Shown here: in pieces, positions 1 to 16,624 of the stretch
How positions within the stretch are numbered: position 1 is the first letter of the stretch
Layout of the letters: each line of letters begins with the position of its first letter
Assembly: GCF_030227225.1 (NCBI RefSeq)
Contig: NZ_JASPHQ010000008.1
Span: 1-64,000 of the forward strand
DNA length: 64,000 bases
Direction: 5' to 3'
Source of the DNA: Corynebacterium rhinophilum
GTDB lineage: Bacteria; Actinomycetota; Actinomycetes; Mycobacteriales; Mycobacteriaceae
Program-made: the position numbers and the translations under genes
Notes under the pieces: model-generated
The model's input: only the letters and a program-made list of their open reading frames with translations
Databases searched by the model: none
Told to the model about the DNA's origin: nothing

Positions 1-3
1 GAA

Positions 4-29
4 CCAAGTCAAATCCTTGAGCCAAGTCA
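4..29 (-). promoter_or_regulatory. Repeated -35-like element at left edge
   Basis: CCAAGTCA occurs at 4-11 and again at 22-29. On the minus strand this reads TGACTTGG twice, and the left copy is preceded by T to give TTGACTTGG, a good -35 box. The spacing between copies is 18 bp. Any -10 box would lie beyond the window. It could be the upstream part of a strong promoter for a gene to the left; what that gene is cannot be seen. Confidence 0.25.
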
Positions 30-113
30 GTACAAAAAGTCACTAAAAAGTAACCAACCGGCTACCTCTCGGCGACTTGGATAAACCTACACCCCACTCT
101 GAGAAACGCACAA

Positions 114-153
114 ATCCCCTGGCAAAAGCGTAAAACCGCAATTACCAAGGGAT
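114..153 (-). terminator. Possible terminator of tyrS
   Basis: ATCCCCTGG at 114-122 pairs with CCAAGGGAT at 145-153 except at one position, and an inner GCG/CGC pair can extend the fold. On the minus strand the hairpin is followed only by TTGTG, so the U-tract is poor. It lies 25 bases past the tyrS stop codon. Confidence 0.35.
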
Positions 154-177
154 CAGTTAACAGCCAGGGCGCCGTCA

Positions 178-1464
178 CTAGGAAGGATTCACAACCCGTG
201 CCCCGGCGAAACGCTTCTTGCCCTTACGCAACACCAGCCAAGAGCCATGCAGCAGGTCTTGGGAAGACGGGGACCACTCGATGTCCTCGATGCGCTGGTT
301 ATTCACGTACGCGCCACCTTCACCCACAGTGCGGCGCGCGGCACCCTTTGATTTCTCCAATCCCGACTCAACCAACAAGTCCAGGATGGTGGCCTGCGTG
401 CTGACCTCAACCACCTCGGTTTCCTGCAATGCAGAAGACAGCGTGGACTCGTCCAGCTCCTGCAGTTCTGCCCTGCCGAACAGTGCCTGGGAAGCCAGCT
501 CCACTGCTTCGGTTGCCTGCGCGCCGTGCACCAAGGTGGTCATCTCCCGCGCCAACACGCGTTGCGCCTCACGCTTGTGGGGTTCCTGCTCTACCTTGCG
601 CTCCAGCTCCGCGATCTCTTCTTGGTTTAGGAAGGTAAACCAACGCAGGTAATCGATAACAACGGCATCACCGGCATTGATGAAGTATTGGTACCAGGAG
701 TACGGGCTGGTCAGCTCTGGATCTAGCCACAGTTTGCCGCCGCCGGTGGATTTGCCAAACTTATTGCCCTCGGCATCTGTCACCAGCGGTACCGTCAGGC
801 CGTGCACCTTCGCACCGTTTACGCGGCGGTTGAGATCCACGCCGGAAACGATGTTGCCCCACTGGTCGCCACCGCCAATCTGCAGTACGCAGTCGTACTC
901 GTTGTGCAGGTGCGCAAAGTCGTTAGCCTGCAGCAGCATGTAGGAAAACTCGGTGTAAGAAATACCGTCGGATTCCAAGCGCCGCTTAACGGTATCGCGG
1001 TCCAGCATGGTGTTGAGCGAGAAGTTCTTACCAATGTCGCGCAGGTATTCAATGACGTTGATCTGACTGGTCCAGTCGGCGTTATTGACCATCACTGCCG
1101 GGCTTGCAACCTCGCCCGAATCGGTGAAGTCCACGAAAGCCTCAAGTTGAGTCTTGATTGCCTGCATGTTCTCTGCGATCTGCTCTTCCGAGAGCATGGA
1201 GCGCTCGCCGACATCGCGCGGGTCACCAATCATTCCCGTCGCTCCACCGGCCAACGCGATTGGACGGTGACCGAATTGCTGAAAACGCTTCAGCATAATC
1301 AGCGGCACCAGGTGGCCCGCATGCAGCGAGCTGCCCGTCGGATCGAAACCGCAGTACAAGCTGATCGGGTTCTCTGTGGCTTCCTTCAGCGCCTCCAAGT
1401 CCGTGGACTGGTTGATCAGCCCGCGCCATTGCAGTTCGTCGATGATGTTCGTGGTGTTGCTCAT
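178..1464 (-). CDS. tyrS: Tyrosyl-tRNA synthetase
   Basis: Class I aminoacyl-tRNA synthetase that charges tRNA-Tyr in the cytoplasm. The 428-residue protein has the family's usual length. The HIGH-type signature appears as HAGH at residues 48-51, after [10 protein letters not shown], and the KMSKS-type loop appears as KFGKS near residue 233. The C-terminal 65 residues form an S4 RNA-binding domain ([19 protein letters not shown]). The ATG at 1464 has a weak AGGGAA upstream. It is the first gene after the arginine cluster in other corynebacteria; here the thiamin operon lies between them. Identification is secure. Confidence 0.97.
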   Translation of the reverse strand: MSNTTNIIDELQWRGLINQSTDLEALKEATENPISLYCGFDPTGSSLHAGHLVPLIMLKRFQQFGHRPIALAGGATGMIGDPRDVGERSMLSEEQIAENMQAIKTQLEAFVDFTDSGEVASPAVMVNNADWTSQINVIEYLRDIGKNFSLNTMLDRDTVKRRLESDGISYTEFSYMLLQANDFAHLHNEYDCVLQIGGGDQWGNIVSGVDLNRRVNGAKVHGLTVPLVTDAEGNKFGKSTGGGKLWLDPELTSPYSWYQYFINAGDAVVIDYLRWFTFLNQEEIAELERKVEQEPHKREAQRVLAREMTTLVHGAQATEAVELASQALFGRAELQELDESTLSSALQETEVVEVSTQATILDLLVESGLEKSKGAARRTVGEGGAYVNNQRIEDIEWSPSSQDLLHGSWLVLRKGKKRFAGARVVNPS

Positions 1465-1534
1465 ACGAAGGTGTTCCCTTTGCTCCCTAATATTTGTTCT
1501 TTTTTGGGGTTATTTCTTTGCAGGGCGTGCGGTT

Positions 1535-1726
1535 CTACTTATCCGCAGCCAATGGGTGGTACTCGCCGGGCCAGTCCGTGGCCTCGTCGACCAGCAGCAC
1601 CGGGATGCCATCCTGCACCGGATAGGCCTTGTTCAGCCTGGGGTTCACCAAATAGTCACCGTGATCCTCCAGCGGTTGCCTGTCGATTGGGCACACGAGG
1701 ATCTCTAGGAGCTTCTGATCAATCAT
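1535..1726 (-). CDS. Trm112-like / UPF0434 family small protein
   Basis: A 63-residue protein beginning MIDQKLLEILVCPIDRQPL, typical of the UPF0434 (YcaR/Trm112-like) family. Members are small zinc-ribbon-like proteins, some of which activate methyltransferases; the bacterial role is not settled. Here only one cysteine of the usual CPxC pair is present (CPID), so zinc binding is doubtful. The open frame runs much further upstream, into the riboswitch region, but similarity to the family begins only at the ATG at 1724-1726. It lies 70 bp upstream of tyrS in the same direction and may be cotranscribed. Confidence 0.8.
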   Translation of the reverse strand: MIDQKLLEILVCPIDRQPLEDHGDYLVNPRLNKAYPVQDGIPVLLVDEATDWPGEYHPLAADK

Positions 1727-1863
1727 GCTGCTTAGTTTAGCCCCTGCCCCGGACATCTCACCGAGTGACTCCCTGGTGTTGCTTGCCGATGCCTCCTCGG
1801 TCAACCACCTAGCCCATAACTTCACTCTCTGGTGGTGTGCGTTACAGTGGAAGGTGCAACCGA

Positions 1864-1955
1864 ACACGGGCGCTCGAGGTATCGAGCTGAGATCGCGCTG
1901 TATGCCCGCGCGAGTACCGCTAGAACCTGCCTGGTTAGAACCAGCGAAGGAAGAA
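1864..1955 (+). promoter_or_regulatory. TPP (THI-box) riboswitch upstream of thiC
   Basis: The leader contains the conserved THI-box elements in order: CTGAGA at 1887-1892 and, from 1923, GAACCTG, then CTGGTTAG, ACCAGCG and AAGGAA. These are the pyrophosphate- and pyrimidine-sensing parts of the TPP aptamer. The ThiC ribosome-binding sequence GAGGAGA follows at 1957-1963, so control is probably by hiding this site when thiamin pyrophosphate binds. It precedes a thiamin biosynthesis operon, as expected. Confidence 0.93.
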
Positions 1956-1958
1956 TGA

Positions 1959-4540
<2,582 letters not shown>

Positions 4541-4548
<8 letters not shown>

Positions 4549-5677
4549 TACCGAGCACGCCATCATTGGAGCGGGAATCATCGGGCTGACCACCGCATTC
4601 GAGCTGCTGGAGGCGGGCGTGGACCCGCAGAAAATCCTAGTGGTAGATCCCCAGCCCATCAGCGGTGCCACATTCGTGGCCGGTGGCATGCTGGCTCCGG
4701 TTGCGGAAGTGCAATACCGGCAAGAACCGCTTTATCCGCTGATGGTGGCTTCGGGCGAGATGTTCCCTGACCTGCTGGCCAGGTTGGGGGCGAAAACCAC
4801 CGCACCAACCGGGCACCGTAGTGAATCCACCTTGGTGGTGGGCGCCGACCGCGCCGATGGCGTGCACATCCGCGAGCTGCTGGCGCTGCAGCAGAAACAC
4901 GGCATGGATGCCCACGCGCTGCCACTACGGCAAGCCCGAAAGCTAGAATCGGGCCTAAGTCCCCAGCTGGCGGCCGCGGTGGAAATCCCGGGCGATCATC
5001 AAATCAACCCGCGCATGTTCAGCGCGTGCCTTTTGGAGTACCTACAGCGGGCCAGGGTTCGATTTATGTCCACTGCAGCAACGCGCATCGACGGGCAAAA
5101 TGTGCAGCTTGCCGATGCCCGGGTACTCACCGCCGACATGATCTACCTCTGCAACGGGCTGGGGTCCAAGGAGGTGGACGGCTGGTTCGAGGGCGCCAAT
5201 CCCCTGGCACTTCGCCCGGTGTACGGCGACATGCTGCGGCTGCGGGTACCGGAAGAACTAGTGCACACCAGCGGCGAGCCGCTCACCCGAGTGGTGCGCG
5301 CATTCGTGGAGGACCGGCCGGTATATGTCATCCCCCGCACCGATGGCACCATCGCCGTCGGGGCGACCAGCCGCGAAGACAACCGCAAGGGACCCGCCGT
5401 AGACGGTGTGTACACACTGCTGCGCGATGCCATCCGGGTGGTTCCTGGGCTGGAGGAATGCGAATTCATCGAAGCGATCGTTGGAGCCCGGCCTGGCACC
5501 CCCGATGACCTTCCCTACCTGGGCAAAGTACGCGACGGGCTAGTGGTCTCTACCGGATACTTCCGCCACGGAATCCTGTTGTCCGCCTTCGGGGCTAAGG
5601 TAGGTGCCCAGTTGGGGCTAGGTACGTCCCCGGGGTTGGACATCTCGGCCTGCGATCCACTACGCCACGCCCGATAA
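4541..5677 (+). CDS. thiO: Glycine oxidase ThiO
   Basis: FAD-dependent amine oxidase that turns glycine into the dehydroglycine (iminoacetate) used by ThiG for the thiazole ring. The 378-residue protein starts with a dinucleotide-binding fold, AIIGAGIIGLTTAFELLEAG at about residues 7-26, and ends with the DAO-type FAD contact region (VSTGYFRHGILLS). The open frame extends upstream inside thiE, but the ATG at 4541 is where the family begins and it overlaps the thiE stop. The use of ThiO rather than ThiH indicates an aerobic-type pathway. Confidence 0.93.
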
Positions 5678-5701
5678 CCATAAAAGAAAGGAAAACTCAC
5701 C

Positions 5702-6698
<997 letters not shown>

Positions 6699-6699
<1 letters not shown>

Positions 6700-7862
6700 T
6701 GAGCCAACTGCCCCGCGAAGAGTTGCACAGGGTTGCCCGCCAAACGCTGTTGCCTGGCTTCGGCATCGCCCAGCAAGAGGCGCTGCACTCCACCCACGTC
6801 TTCGTCATCGGCGCTGGTGGTTTGGGCTGTCCCCTGATGCAGCAGCTGGCTGCGGCCGGTGTTGGTCAGATCTCGGTGATCGACGACGACACGGTGGATT
6901 TAACCAATATCCACCGCCAGATTCTATTTGGCGCCCACGATGTGGGAAGGCCCAAGGTGGAGGTCGCAGCCGAAAAGCTCCAGCAACTGCAGCCCGGCAT
7001 CGTGGTGCATGCGATTCGCGACCGACTTACTTCTGACAATGCCGTGGACTACCTCCGTGGGGTGGACATCCTAGTGGATGGTTCCGACACGTTTACCACC
7101 AAATTCCTAGCAGCCGATGCCGCGGAAATCACCGGCACCCCGCTGGTATGGGGCTCGGTGCTGCGTTTTCGGGGCGACTGCGCGGTGTGGTGGTCTGGGC
7201 CCGGCGCCGAGTCGGGCGTGGGCATGCGCGACCTCTATCCCCTGCAGCCCGACCCCGATTCCGTGCCTGATTGCGCCACCGCCGGCGTGCTGGGTGTGAC
7301 CACCAGCGTGGTCGCGGGCCTGATGTCCACCGAGCTGATCCAGTTCGCAACGGGCATGAACCGCGAGCGGGTGGGCCTGCTAAGCATCTACAATGCCCTA
7401 ACCGCCTCCATCGACCACTTCCGCGTGCCCCGCGACCCAGCACGCGAACTAACCACCCAGCTGCAGCATGACTACGGTGGCGCTGCCTGTGCCGTGCCGG
7501 AGGCTGCTGATAGCGCTGAAGAGTTATTCGATAAGCTGCGCGATGGCGCCGCGGCCATCGATGTGCGCGAAATCAGTGAAGCCGTAATTGATGATTTCTT
7601 TTTTGACGCCACCGCCAAACATTTCCACTTACCAACCTCCGTGTGGCTGGAAGATCCAGAGGCAGCGCGCTGCCTCCTCGATTCCCTGCAGGCCGAGGGG
7701 CTTAGCGAAGCGTGGGTGTACTGCGCCTCCGGCAAGCGCTCGGCCAGCTTCATCTCAGCTTTCGCCGAGGATGCCGAACGGCGCGGCATCACGTTGCACA
7801 ACGTCGCAGGCGGCATAAAGGGCCAGCCCGCAACGTCTCATGGAATGCCTTCCTCTCATTGA
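6699..7862 (+). CDS. thiF: ThiF/MoeB-type adenylyltransferase with C-terminal rhodanese domain
   Basis: E1-like enzyme that adenylates the ThiS C-terminus. Residues 1-250 form the ThiF/MoeB fold: nucleotide-binding VIGAGGLGCPLMQQL near residue 33, DDDTVDLTNIHRQ near 62, and the conserved cysteine in VPDCATAGVLG (Cys192). Residues 265-380 form a rhodanese domain with active-site-like YCASGKRS (Cys342), which could hand over sulfur. The CxxC pairs that bind structural zinc in E. coli MoeB/ThiF are missing: the first position reads DLYPLQP and the second PRDPAREL. It is the last gene of the operon and is followed at once by a terminator. Confidence 0.92.
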
Positions 7863-7876
7863 TGAGGGCATTTTTA
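7844..7876 (+). terminator. Rho-independent terminator of the thi operon
   Basis: A long hairpin, outer arms ATGCC/GGCAT and inner arms CTCAT/ATGAG with a tight TG loop, overlaps the thiF stop codon and runs into TTTTTATCTT. It separates thiF from the convergent argH. Confidence 0.85.
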
Positions 7877-7913
7877 TCTTCTAGATAAGCCAGGGACCTT
7901 GTCTGTCGCCCTT

Positions 7914-9359
<1,446 letters not shown>

Positions 9360-10580
9360 CTATTTTTCTGCGCTGGTGGGGAAACCACCCTCGCGGTCAC
9401 GCTGGTTGGAAATCTGGGTGGACAAGCCGTGCAACTGGACAAAGCCCTTTGCAGCGGTCTGGTCGAAGGTATCGCCGGTGTCGTAGGTAGCCAAATCGAA
9501 GGAATACAGCGACTGTCCGGAGCGGCGGCCGGTGACGGTCGCGGTACCTGCGTGCAGGCTCAGGCGGATATCGCCGGTGACGTTCTCCTGGGACTCCTCG
9601 ATGAAGGCATCCAGAGAACGCTTGAGCGGCGAGTGCCACAGGCCGTCGTAAACCTCCTCGGACCACCGTGCATCCGTCAGGCGCTTGTAGCGTGCCAGCT
9701 CGCGCTCCACGGTGACATCCTCCAGCGCCTCGTGGGCCTGGATGAGCACCATGGCGCCCGGTGCCTCGTAGACCTCGCGGGACTTAATGCCCACCAACCG
9801 GTCCTCTACCATGTCCAGGCGGCCAATGCCCTGGGCGCCAGCGCGGCGGTTGACCTCTTCGATGACCTGCAGCGGGGTCAGCTTCTTGCCATCGACCGCA
9901 ACCGGAACGCCCTTCTCAAAGGAAATGATGATTTCATCCGGAGCATTGCCCAGGCCCGGGTCTTCCGTATATGCGTAGAGATCCTTTGTCGGCGGGTTCC
10001 ACAAATCCTCCAGGAAGCCGGTTTCTACCGCACGGCCCCACAGGTTCTGGTCGATGGAAAATGGCGAGGCCGCCGATTGCTCAATGGGCAGGTTAATCTC
10101 TTCTGCAAAATCGATGGCCTTATCGCGGGTCCATGCATAATCGCGCGCTGGGGCGACGATCTCTAGCGATGGATCCTGGGCGCGGAAGGACACCTCAAAG
10201 CGCACCTGGTCATTGCCCTTACCGGTACAACCGTGAGAAACGTGCGTTCCACCGTGCTCCTGCGCTGCCTTCACGAGGTGCTTGGTAATAAGCGGGCGGG
10301 AAATGGCAGATACCAGCGGGTACTGCTTCATGTACATGCCATTCGCCTTAATGGTGGGCACGCAGTATTGCTCCGCAAACTCATCTTTGGCATCGATAAC
10401 GATGGACTCCACCGCACCGCAATCGAGCGCGCGCTGGCGTACGGACTCCATATCCTCGCCGCCCTGACCCAAGTCAAGGGAGACGGCGACAACGTCGCCG
10501 CCGGTCATCTTTGCCAGGTATGGAATGGCTACCGAGGTATCGAGGCCACCGGAATAGGCCAAGACTACGCGTGCAGACAT
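9360..10580 (-). CDS. argG: Argininosuccinate synthase
   Basis: Joins citrulline and aspartate using ATP. The 406-residue protein begins with the PP-loop AYSGGLDTS at residues 8-16 and carries [15 protein letters not shown] near residue 116. Length is normal. The start has GGAG 8 bases upstream, and a 78-bp gap separates it from argR. This AT-rich gap, with a perfect palindrome next to the ribosome-binding site, suggests an additional promoter. Confidence 0.97.
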   Translation of the reverse strand: MSARVVLAYSGGLDTSVAIPYLAKMTGGDVVAVSLDLGQGGEDMESVRQRALDCGAVESIVIDAKDEFAEQYCVPTIKANGMYMKQYPLVSAISRPLITKHLVKAAQEHGGTHVSHGCTGKGNDQVRFEVSFRAQDPSLEIVAPARDYAWTRDKAIDFAEEINLPIEQSAASPFSIDQNLWGRAVETGFLEDLWNPPTKDLYAYTEDPGLGNAPDEIIISFEKGVPVAVDGKKLTPLQVIEEVNRRAGAQGIGRLDMVEDRLVGIKSREVYEAPGAMVLIQAHEALEDVTVERELARYKRLTDARWSEEVYDGLWHSPLKRSLDAFIEESQENVTGDIRLSLHAGTATVTGRRSGQSLYSFDLATYDTGDTFDQTAAKGFVQLHGLSTQISNQRDREGGFPTSAEK

Positions 10581-10591
10581 GCTAAGACTCC

Positions 10592-10604
10592 TTCAATAAT
10601 TGAA
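10592..10604. promoter_or_regulatory. Palindrome next to the argG ribosome-binding site
   Basis: TTCAAT-A-ATTGAA is a perfect 6-bp inverted repeat abutting the GGAG of argG. AT-rich sequence suited to a promoter (AAATAATATAC) lies 15-30 bp further upstream. It could be an operator, possibly for ArgR, though it does not match the classical ARG box well. Confidence 0.3.
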
Positions 10605-10658
10605 AAAAATTCGGTTAGATAAATAATATACGAGCGGGTGCGAGAATGCCACTATTCT

Positions 10659-11141
10659 TTAAATCTTCTGCGCCTTCAGCCTTTCCGCCAATTCCGCACC
10701 GGTAACCCCCTCGCGTGCCAGCACAAAGATGGTGTCATCACCGGCGATGCACCCCACTACATCGTGCAGGCCCACGCGATCGATAAAGCTGGCGAGGTAC
10801 TGCGCTGCTCCCGCCGGCGTGCGCAACATCGCGATATTCATCGAAGAATCGTGGGAGACCACCAATTCATCCAACATGCGCCGCAGCTTCTCGCGCGGTC
10901 CGCCCACCTGATCTTCGAATTGTTCCAGCTCGCCCGCGACCATATAGTACGAGCGCCCACCGTCTCGCTTGACCTTCTTCGCTCCCAGCTCATCAAGATC
11001 CCGCGACAGCGTGGCCTGCGTGATATCGATGCCTTCTGCCAACAAGAGCTCCGATAATTGCACCTGGCTCGTGACGCGATTGCGATCCAAAATTTCCAAG
11101 ATCTTTGCCTGCCGGGCAGTTCGAGTGCTCGGGGTGCTCAT
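10659..11141 (-). CDS. argR: Arginine repressor
   Basis: Hexameric DNA-binding repressor of arginine genes. The 160-residue protein has an N-terminal winged helix (residues 8-80, with [12 protein letters not shown] and [14 protein letters not shown]) and a C-terminal oligomerisation and arginine-binding domain with [14 protein letters not shown] near residue 128. It lies 2 bp after argF, inside the operon it should control. An ARG-box-like site lies upstream of argC at 16451-16467. Confidence 0.96.
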   Translation of the reverse strand: MSTPSTRTARQAKILEILDRNRVTSQVQLSELLLAEGIDITQATLSRDLDELGAKKVKRDGGRSYYMVAGELEQFEDQVGGPREKLRRMLDELVVSHDSSMNIAMLRTPAGAAQYLASFIDRVGLHDVVGCIAGDDTIFVLAREGVTGAELAERLKAQKI

Positions 11142-11143
11142 CG

Positions 11144-13235
<2,092 letters not shown>

Positions 13236-13239
<4 letters not shown>

Positions 13240-14171
13240 GCGATATCGTCCTTCCTGAACACTGTGCCTTCGGGATAATCGTGCTTTTCGTAATCATCGG
13301 GCAGGACCATCGTTCCAATGCCGCCTGGGGTTAAAAGCTCAAGGAGCACGGAATGGCCTATTCGGCCGTCGATAACGTGCGCGGCGGATACTCCGCCCTG
13401 CACGGCATTGAGACAGGATTCCATTTTGGGAATCATGCCGGAGCTCAGGCCGGGAAGCAGTCCGCTAAGCTCATCGCTTTCGATTTTGGAGACTAGGGAG
13501 TCTTTATTCGGCCAGTCGGTATAAAGGCCTTCCACGTTGGTCAAGATGACAAGGCGTTCTGCTCCCAGTGCGCTCGCTAGCGCACCCGCGGCGCTATCGG
13601 CGTTGATGTTATACACCTCGCCATCGGTTCCTGGCGCGATAGTTGAGACCACCGGGATGCGGCCAGCTTCGATGATGTCATTGACGGCTGCCGGGTTGAC
13701 CTCCACGATATCGCCCACCATCCCGATATCGGTTGCTTCCCCTTCTACGTCCACAAACCGCTTGGTGGCGCGGAAAAGCCCAGCGTCTTCGCCACTTGTG
13801 CCCACGGCGTAGGGCCCGTGCGAGTTAATGAGATTCACCAATCCGCGGCCGACTTGGCCAAAAAGGACCATCCGCACCACGTCCATGATTTCGGGCGAGG
13901 TGACGCGGAAACCGCCCTTAAATTCGCCTTCGATGCCGAGCTTATCCAGCATGGAATTGATCTGCGGGCCACCTCCGTGGACGACAACGGGCTTTGCTCC
14001 GATGGTGCGCAGAAACACCATATCCGCCGCAAAGGCTTCCTTGAGTTCCTCATCCACCATGGCGTTGCCACCATACTTGACGACGACGATTTTATCGCGG
14101 AAGTGTTGCAGCCACGGCAGGGCTTCAGCCAGCACCGTAGCGCGTTCTTGATTATTCAGTCCGGGAAACAT
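13236..14171 (-). CDS. argB: Acetylglutamate kinase
   Basis: Phosphorylates N-acetylglutamate; in corynebacteria this is the arginine-inhibited control point of the pathway. The 311-residue protein shows the amino acid kinase elements VVKYGGNAM near residue 33, [12 protein letters not shown] near 64 and [12 protein letters not shown] near 181. The ATG at 14171 has AGGAGGAGAA in front of it. It sits 8 bp after argJ and overlaps argD by 4 bases. Confidence 0.96.
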
Positions 14172-14179
14172 TTCTCCTC

Positions 14180-15349
14180 CTAGGAGCTATACGCCGAATT
14201 GATCTCAACGTAGGAGTAGGACAGGTCCGTAGTGCGAACGAACGCCGTGCCCTCGCCACCCGCGCCGAGATCCACGCGGACATCGATATCCGCTCCGCTC
14301 AAGTCCACATCGCGGGCTCCAGGCGCGCCCGTCGAGTGCACACATACCGGCTGGTCATTGAAGTAGACGGAGATATTGTCTGGGTCCATGTCTGCATCTG
14401 CCATGCCGACGGCGGCCAGTACCCTGCCCCAGTTGGGATCGGAGCCGAACATGGCGCACTTGAATAAATTATCCCGGCCCAGGGTGCGAGCGGCATTGAG
14501 CGCCTGCTCATCAGAGCCCGTGCCTTCGACGGTGATCTTTACGCGCTTTGTCACTCCCTCAGCATCGGCTTGAAGCTGATCCGCAATATCCGCGCAGACC
14601 TCTAGGATTGCCTGGTCCAACTCTTCTTCGCTGGGCTGCACGCCGGAGGCCCCGGAAGACATGACGATCACGGTGTCATTGGTAGAGGTTGAACCGTCCA
14701 CATCCAAGGTATTAAAAGTCTGTGCGCAGGCCTTTTCCAGCGAGCTTCGCAGGATCGCCGCGTCAGCGACGGCATCGGTAGTAATGCACACCAACATCGT
14801 GGCCAGCGAAGGCGCCATCATGCCAACGCCCTTGCCCATAGCGCCCACGGACCATCCATCGCCAGCAAAACCGGATTCCTTGGGTACGGTGTCCGTGGTC
14901 ATAATGGCTGTGGCTGCGTCATTGCCGTGCTGTGGAGTCGTACCCACGTGGTTTATGACATCCGCGATGCCTGCAAGCGCATTGTCCATAGGTAGCGGCT
15001 CACCGATGAGCCCGGTAGAACAAATGGCAATATCCTTCACGGCGATGTCCGTGCTATGAGATAAGGCGTCCACCATGGCGCGCGCATCGGCATCGCCTTG
15101 CGCGCCATTGCACGCATTGGCATTGCCGGAGTTGATGACTACGGCACGCAACTGGCCATCCGCTACGGCCTCGCGGGAGACCTTAACGGGGGAAGCCACC
15201 ACGCGGTTGCGCGTGAACACCGCCGCCGCGTCCGAGCGAGGGCCCTCGTTTACAAGCAAAGCCAAATCCGCTTTTCCGGAGGGTTTGATTCCGGCCTTTA
15301 CCGCGCCGGCGCTAAATCCGGCGGGTCCTGTGATTCCTGGTGTAGTCAT
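14180..15349 (-). CDS. argJ: Bifunctional glutamate N-acetyltransferase / ornithine acetyltransferase
   Basis: Recycles the acetyl group from acetylornithine to glutamate; many members also use acetyl-CoA. The 389-residue precursor is expected to cut itself before Thr184 in LATMLVC. Conserved parts include GVMAPGITAP-like [12 protein letters not shown] at the N-terminus and CSTGLIGE near residue 110. An open frame continues 28 codons further upstream, but the ATG at 15347-15349 has AGAGGAGAA just before it and is where the family starts. No separate argA is visible, which fits a cyclic pathway. Confidence 0.96.
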   Translation of the reverse strand: MTTPGITGPAGFSAGAVKAGIKPSGKADLALLVNEGPRSDAAAVFTRNRVVASPVKVSREAVADGQLRAVVINSGNANACNGAQGDADARAMVDALSHSTDIAVKDIAICSTGLIGEPLPMDNALAGIADVINHVGTTPQHGNDAATAIMTTDTVPKESGFAGDGWSVGAMGKGVGMMAPSLATMLVCITTDAVADAAILRSSLEKACAQTFNTLDVDGSTSTNDTVIVMSSGASGVQPSEEELDQAILEVCADIADQLQADAEGVTKRVKITVEGTGSDEQALNAARTLGRDNLFKCAMFGSDPNWGRVLAAVGMADADMDPDNISVYFNDQPVCVHSTGAPGARDVDLSGADIDVRVDLGAGGEGTAFVRTTDLSYSYVEINSAYSS

Positions 15350-15377
15350 CAAATTCTCCTCTAAGTAATGCGCAGCC

Positions 15378-16421
15378 CTACGGGGCGACTGCGGCTTGGG
15401 GCAATCCCAAAGTTTCTGTCCATCCCAGCGCAAGGTTCATACATTGCACGGCGGCACCGGCGGTACCCTTGCACAAATTGTCTAGCGCCGCGGTGATGAT
15501 GAGGCGGTGGGAATTTTCATCAACATGGGCTTGGATATGCACCATGTTTGTGCCCACCACGTTCTGGGTTTCCGGTTGCTGGCCTTCTGGCAGCACGAGG
15601 CAGAAGGGCTCATCGGCATAGAATTCCTCGAATGCGGTGCGCACCTGCTGCTTGCCGATGCCCCCTTTCAACTCCGCCGTAATCGTCGCCAGAATCCCAC
15701 GGGGCATGGGCGCAAGCACCGGGGTAAAAGTCACGGACACCTCATCGTGGGAAAACGGTTGCAGGTTCTGCACGATTTCCGGGGTATGCCGATGGGTGCC
15801 GCCTGGTTTATAGGCCTTGACGTTTCCCATGGTCTCTGCGCCCAATTGCGCGACGGAAGCCTTCTTTCCCGCTCCGGAGACGCCGGTGATGGCAATTACG
15901 GAAAGGGTGGATTCCACTAGCCCTCGCGCAATAGCGGGCAGTGCCCCCAAGGTAATGGCCGTGGGGAAACATCCGGGCACGGCTACCCGGTTTGTGCCTT
16001 TAAGGTTTGACCTGTTTTCCGGGATTTCCGGGATGCCGTACGGCCACTGCCCCGCATAGTTCCCGCCGTAATAGGCTTTCCAATCGCTTTCCTTACGGAG
16101 TCGAAAGTCGGCGGCGCAATCGATGATCGTGACCTCATCTCCCAATTGCTCCGCGAGCCGCGACGAGTGTCCATGCGGCAAGCCCAAGAAGACGACGTCG
16201 TGTCCTACAAGTTCTTCGGGCGTGGTGTCAGCAATGACGCGATCTGCCAGTTGCGGGAGATGCGGCATAATTTCTGCGACGCGCTGGCCTACTTGGGATT
16301 TTCCCGTCAAGGAACCAATACGCAGGTCACCGGAATGATAGGCAGGGTGGGATAGCAGCAGGCGCAGAATCTCTCCGCCGGCGTACCCTGTGGCCCCTGC
16401 CACTGCTACTGAAATCGTCAT
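15378..16421 (-). CDS. argC: N-acetyl-gamma-glutamyl-phosphate reductase
   Basis: NADPH-dependent reductase giving N-acetylglutamate semialdehyde. The 347-residue protein begins with [19 protein letters not shown] and has the catalytic cysteine in VPGCFPT (Cys151). It is the first gene of the arg operon. The upstream 80 bp hold an ARG-box-like palindrome at 16451-16467. The downstream gap to argJ is 28 bp. Confidence 0.96.
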   Translation of the reverse strand: MTISVAVAGATGYAGGEILRLLLSHPAYHSGDLRIGSLTGKSQVGQRVAEIMPHLPQLADRVIADTTPEELVGHDVVFLGLPHGHSSRLAEQLGDEVTIIDCAADFRLRKESDWKAYYGGNYAGQWPYGIPEIPENRSNLKGTNRVAVPGCFPTAITLGALPAIARGLVESTLSVIAITGVSGAGKKASVAQLGAETMGNVKAYKPGGTHRHTPEIVQNLQPFSHDEVSVTFTPVLAPMPRGILATITAELKGGIGKQQVRTAFEEFYADEPFCLVLPEGQQPETQNVVGTNMVHIQAHVDENSHRLIITAALDNLCKGTAGAAVQCMNLALGWTETLGLPQAAVAP

Positions 16422-16450
16422 ACCGGAAACTATAGCAAGAAATACGCTCT

Positions 16451-16467
16451 ACTGTATGTTATTCAGT
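16451..16467. promoter_or_regulatory. ARG-box-like operator upstream of argC
   Basis: ACTGTAT-GTT-ATTCAGT is a 7+3+7 near-perfect inverted repeat with one mismatched pair, 30 bp before the argC start. The half-sites resemble the TGAAT/ATTCA half-sites of ArgR boxes in other bacteria. Its place before the first arg gene, with argR in the same operon, makes it the likely ArgR operator. Confidence 0.7.
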
Positions 16468-16624
16468 GAATTGGGTTACTTTTCCAAGGTCAAAGGGCAT
16501 GAAAGTAATTAGTACGTTGCATGAAAACGCAGAACGGCGAAGACCCAGCGCCCAAGTGGCTTATGCGCCACCGAACTCAGGATCTCCGCCGTTTAATGCA
16601 AAGGGCTGGACTACTGGGTCTGCC

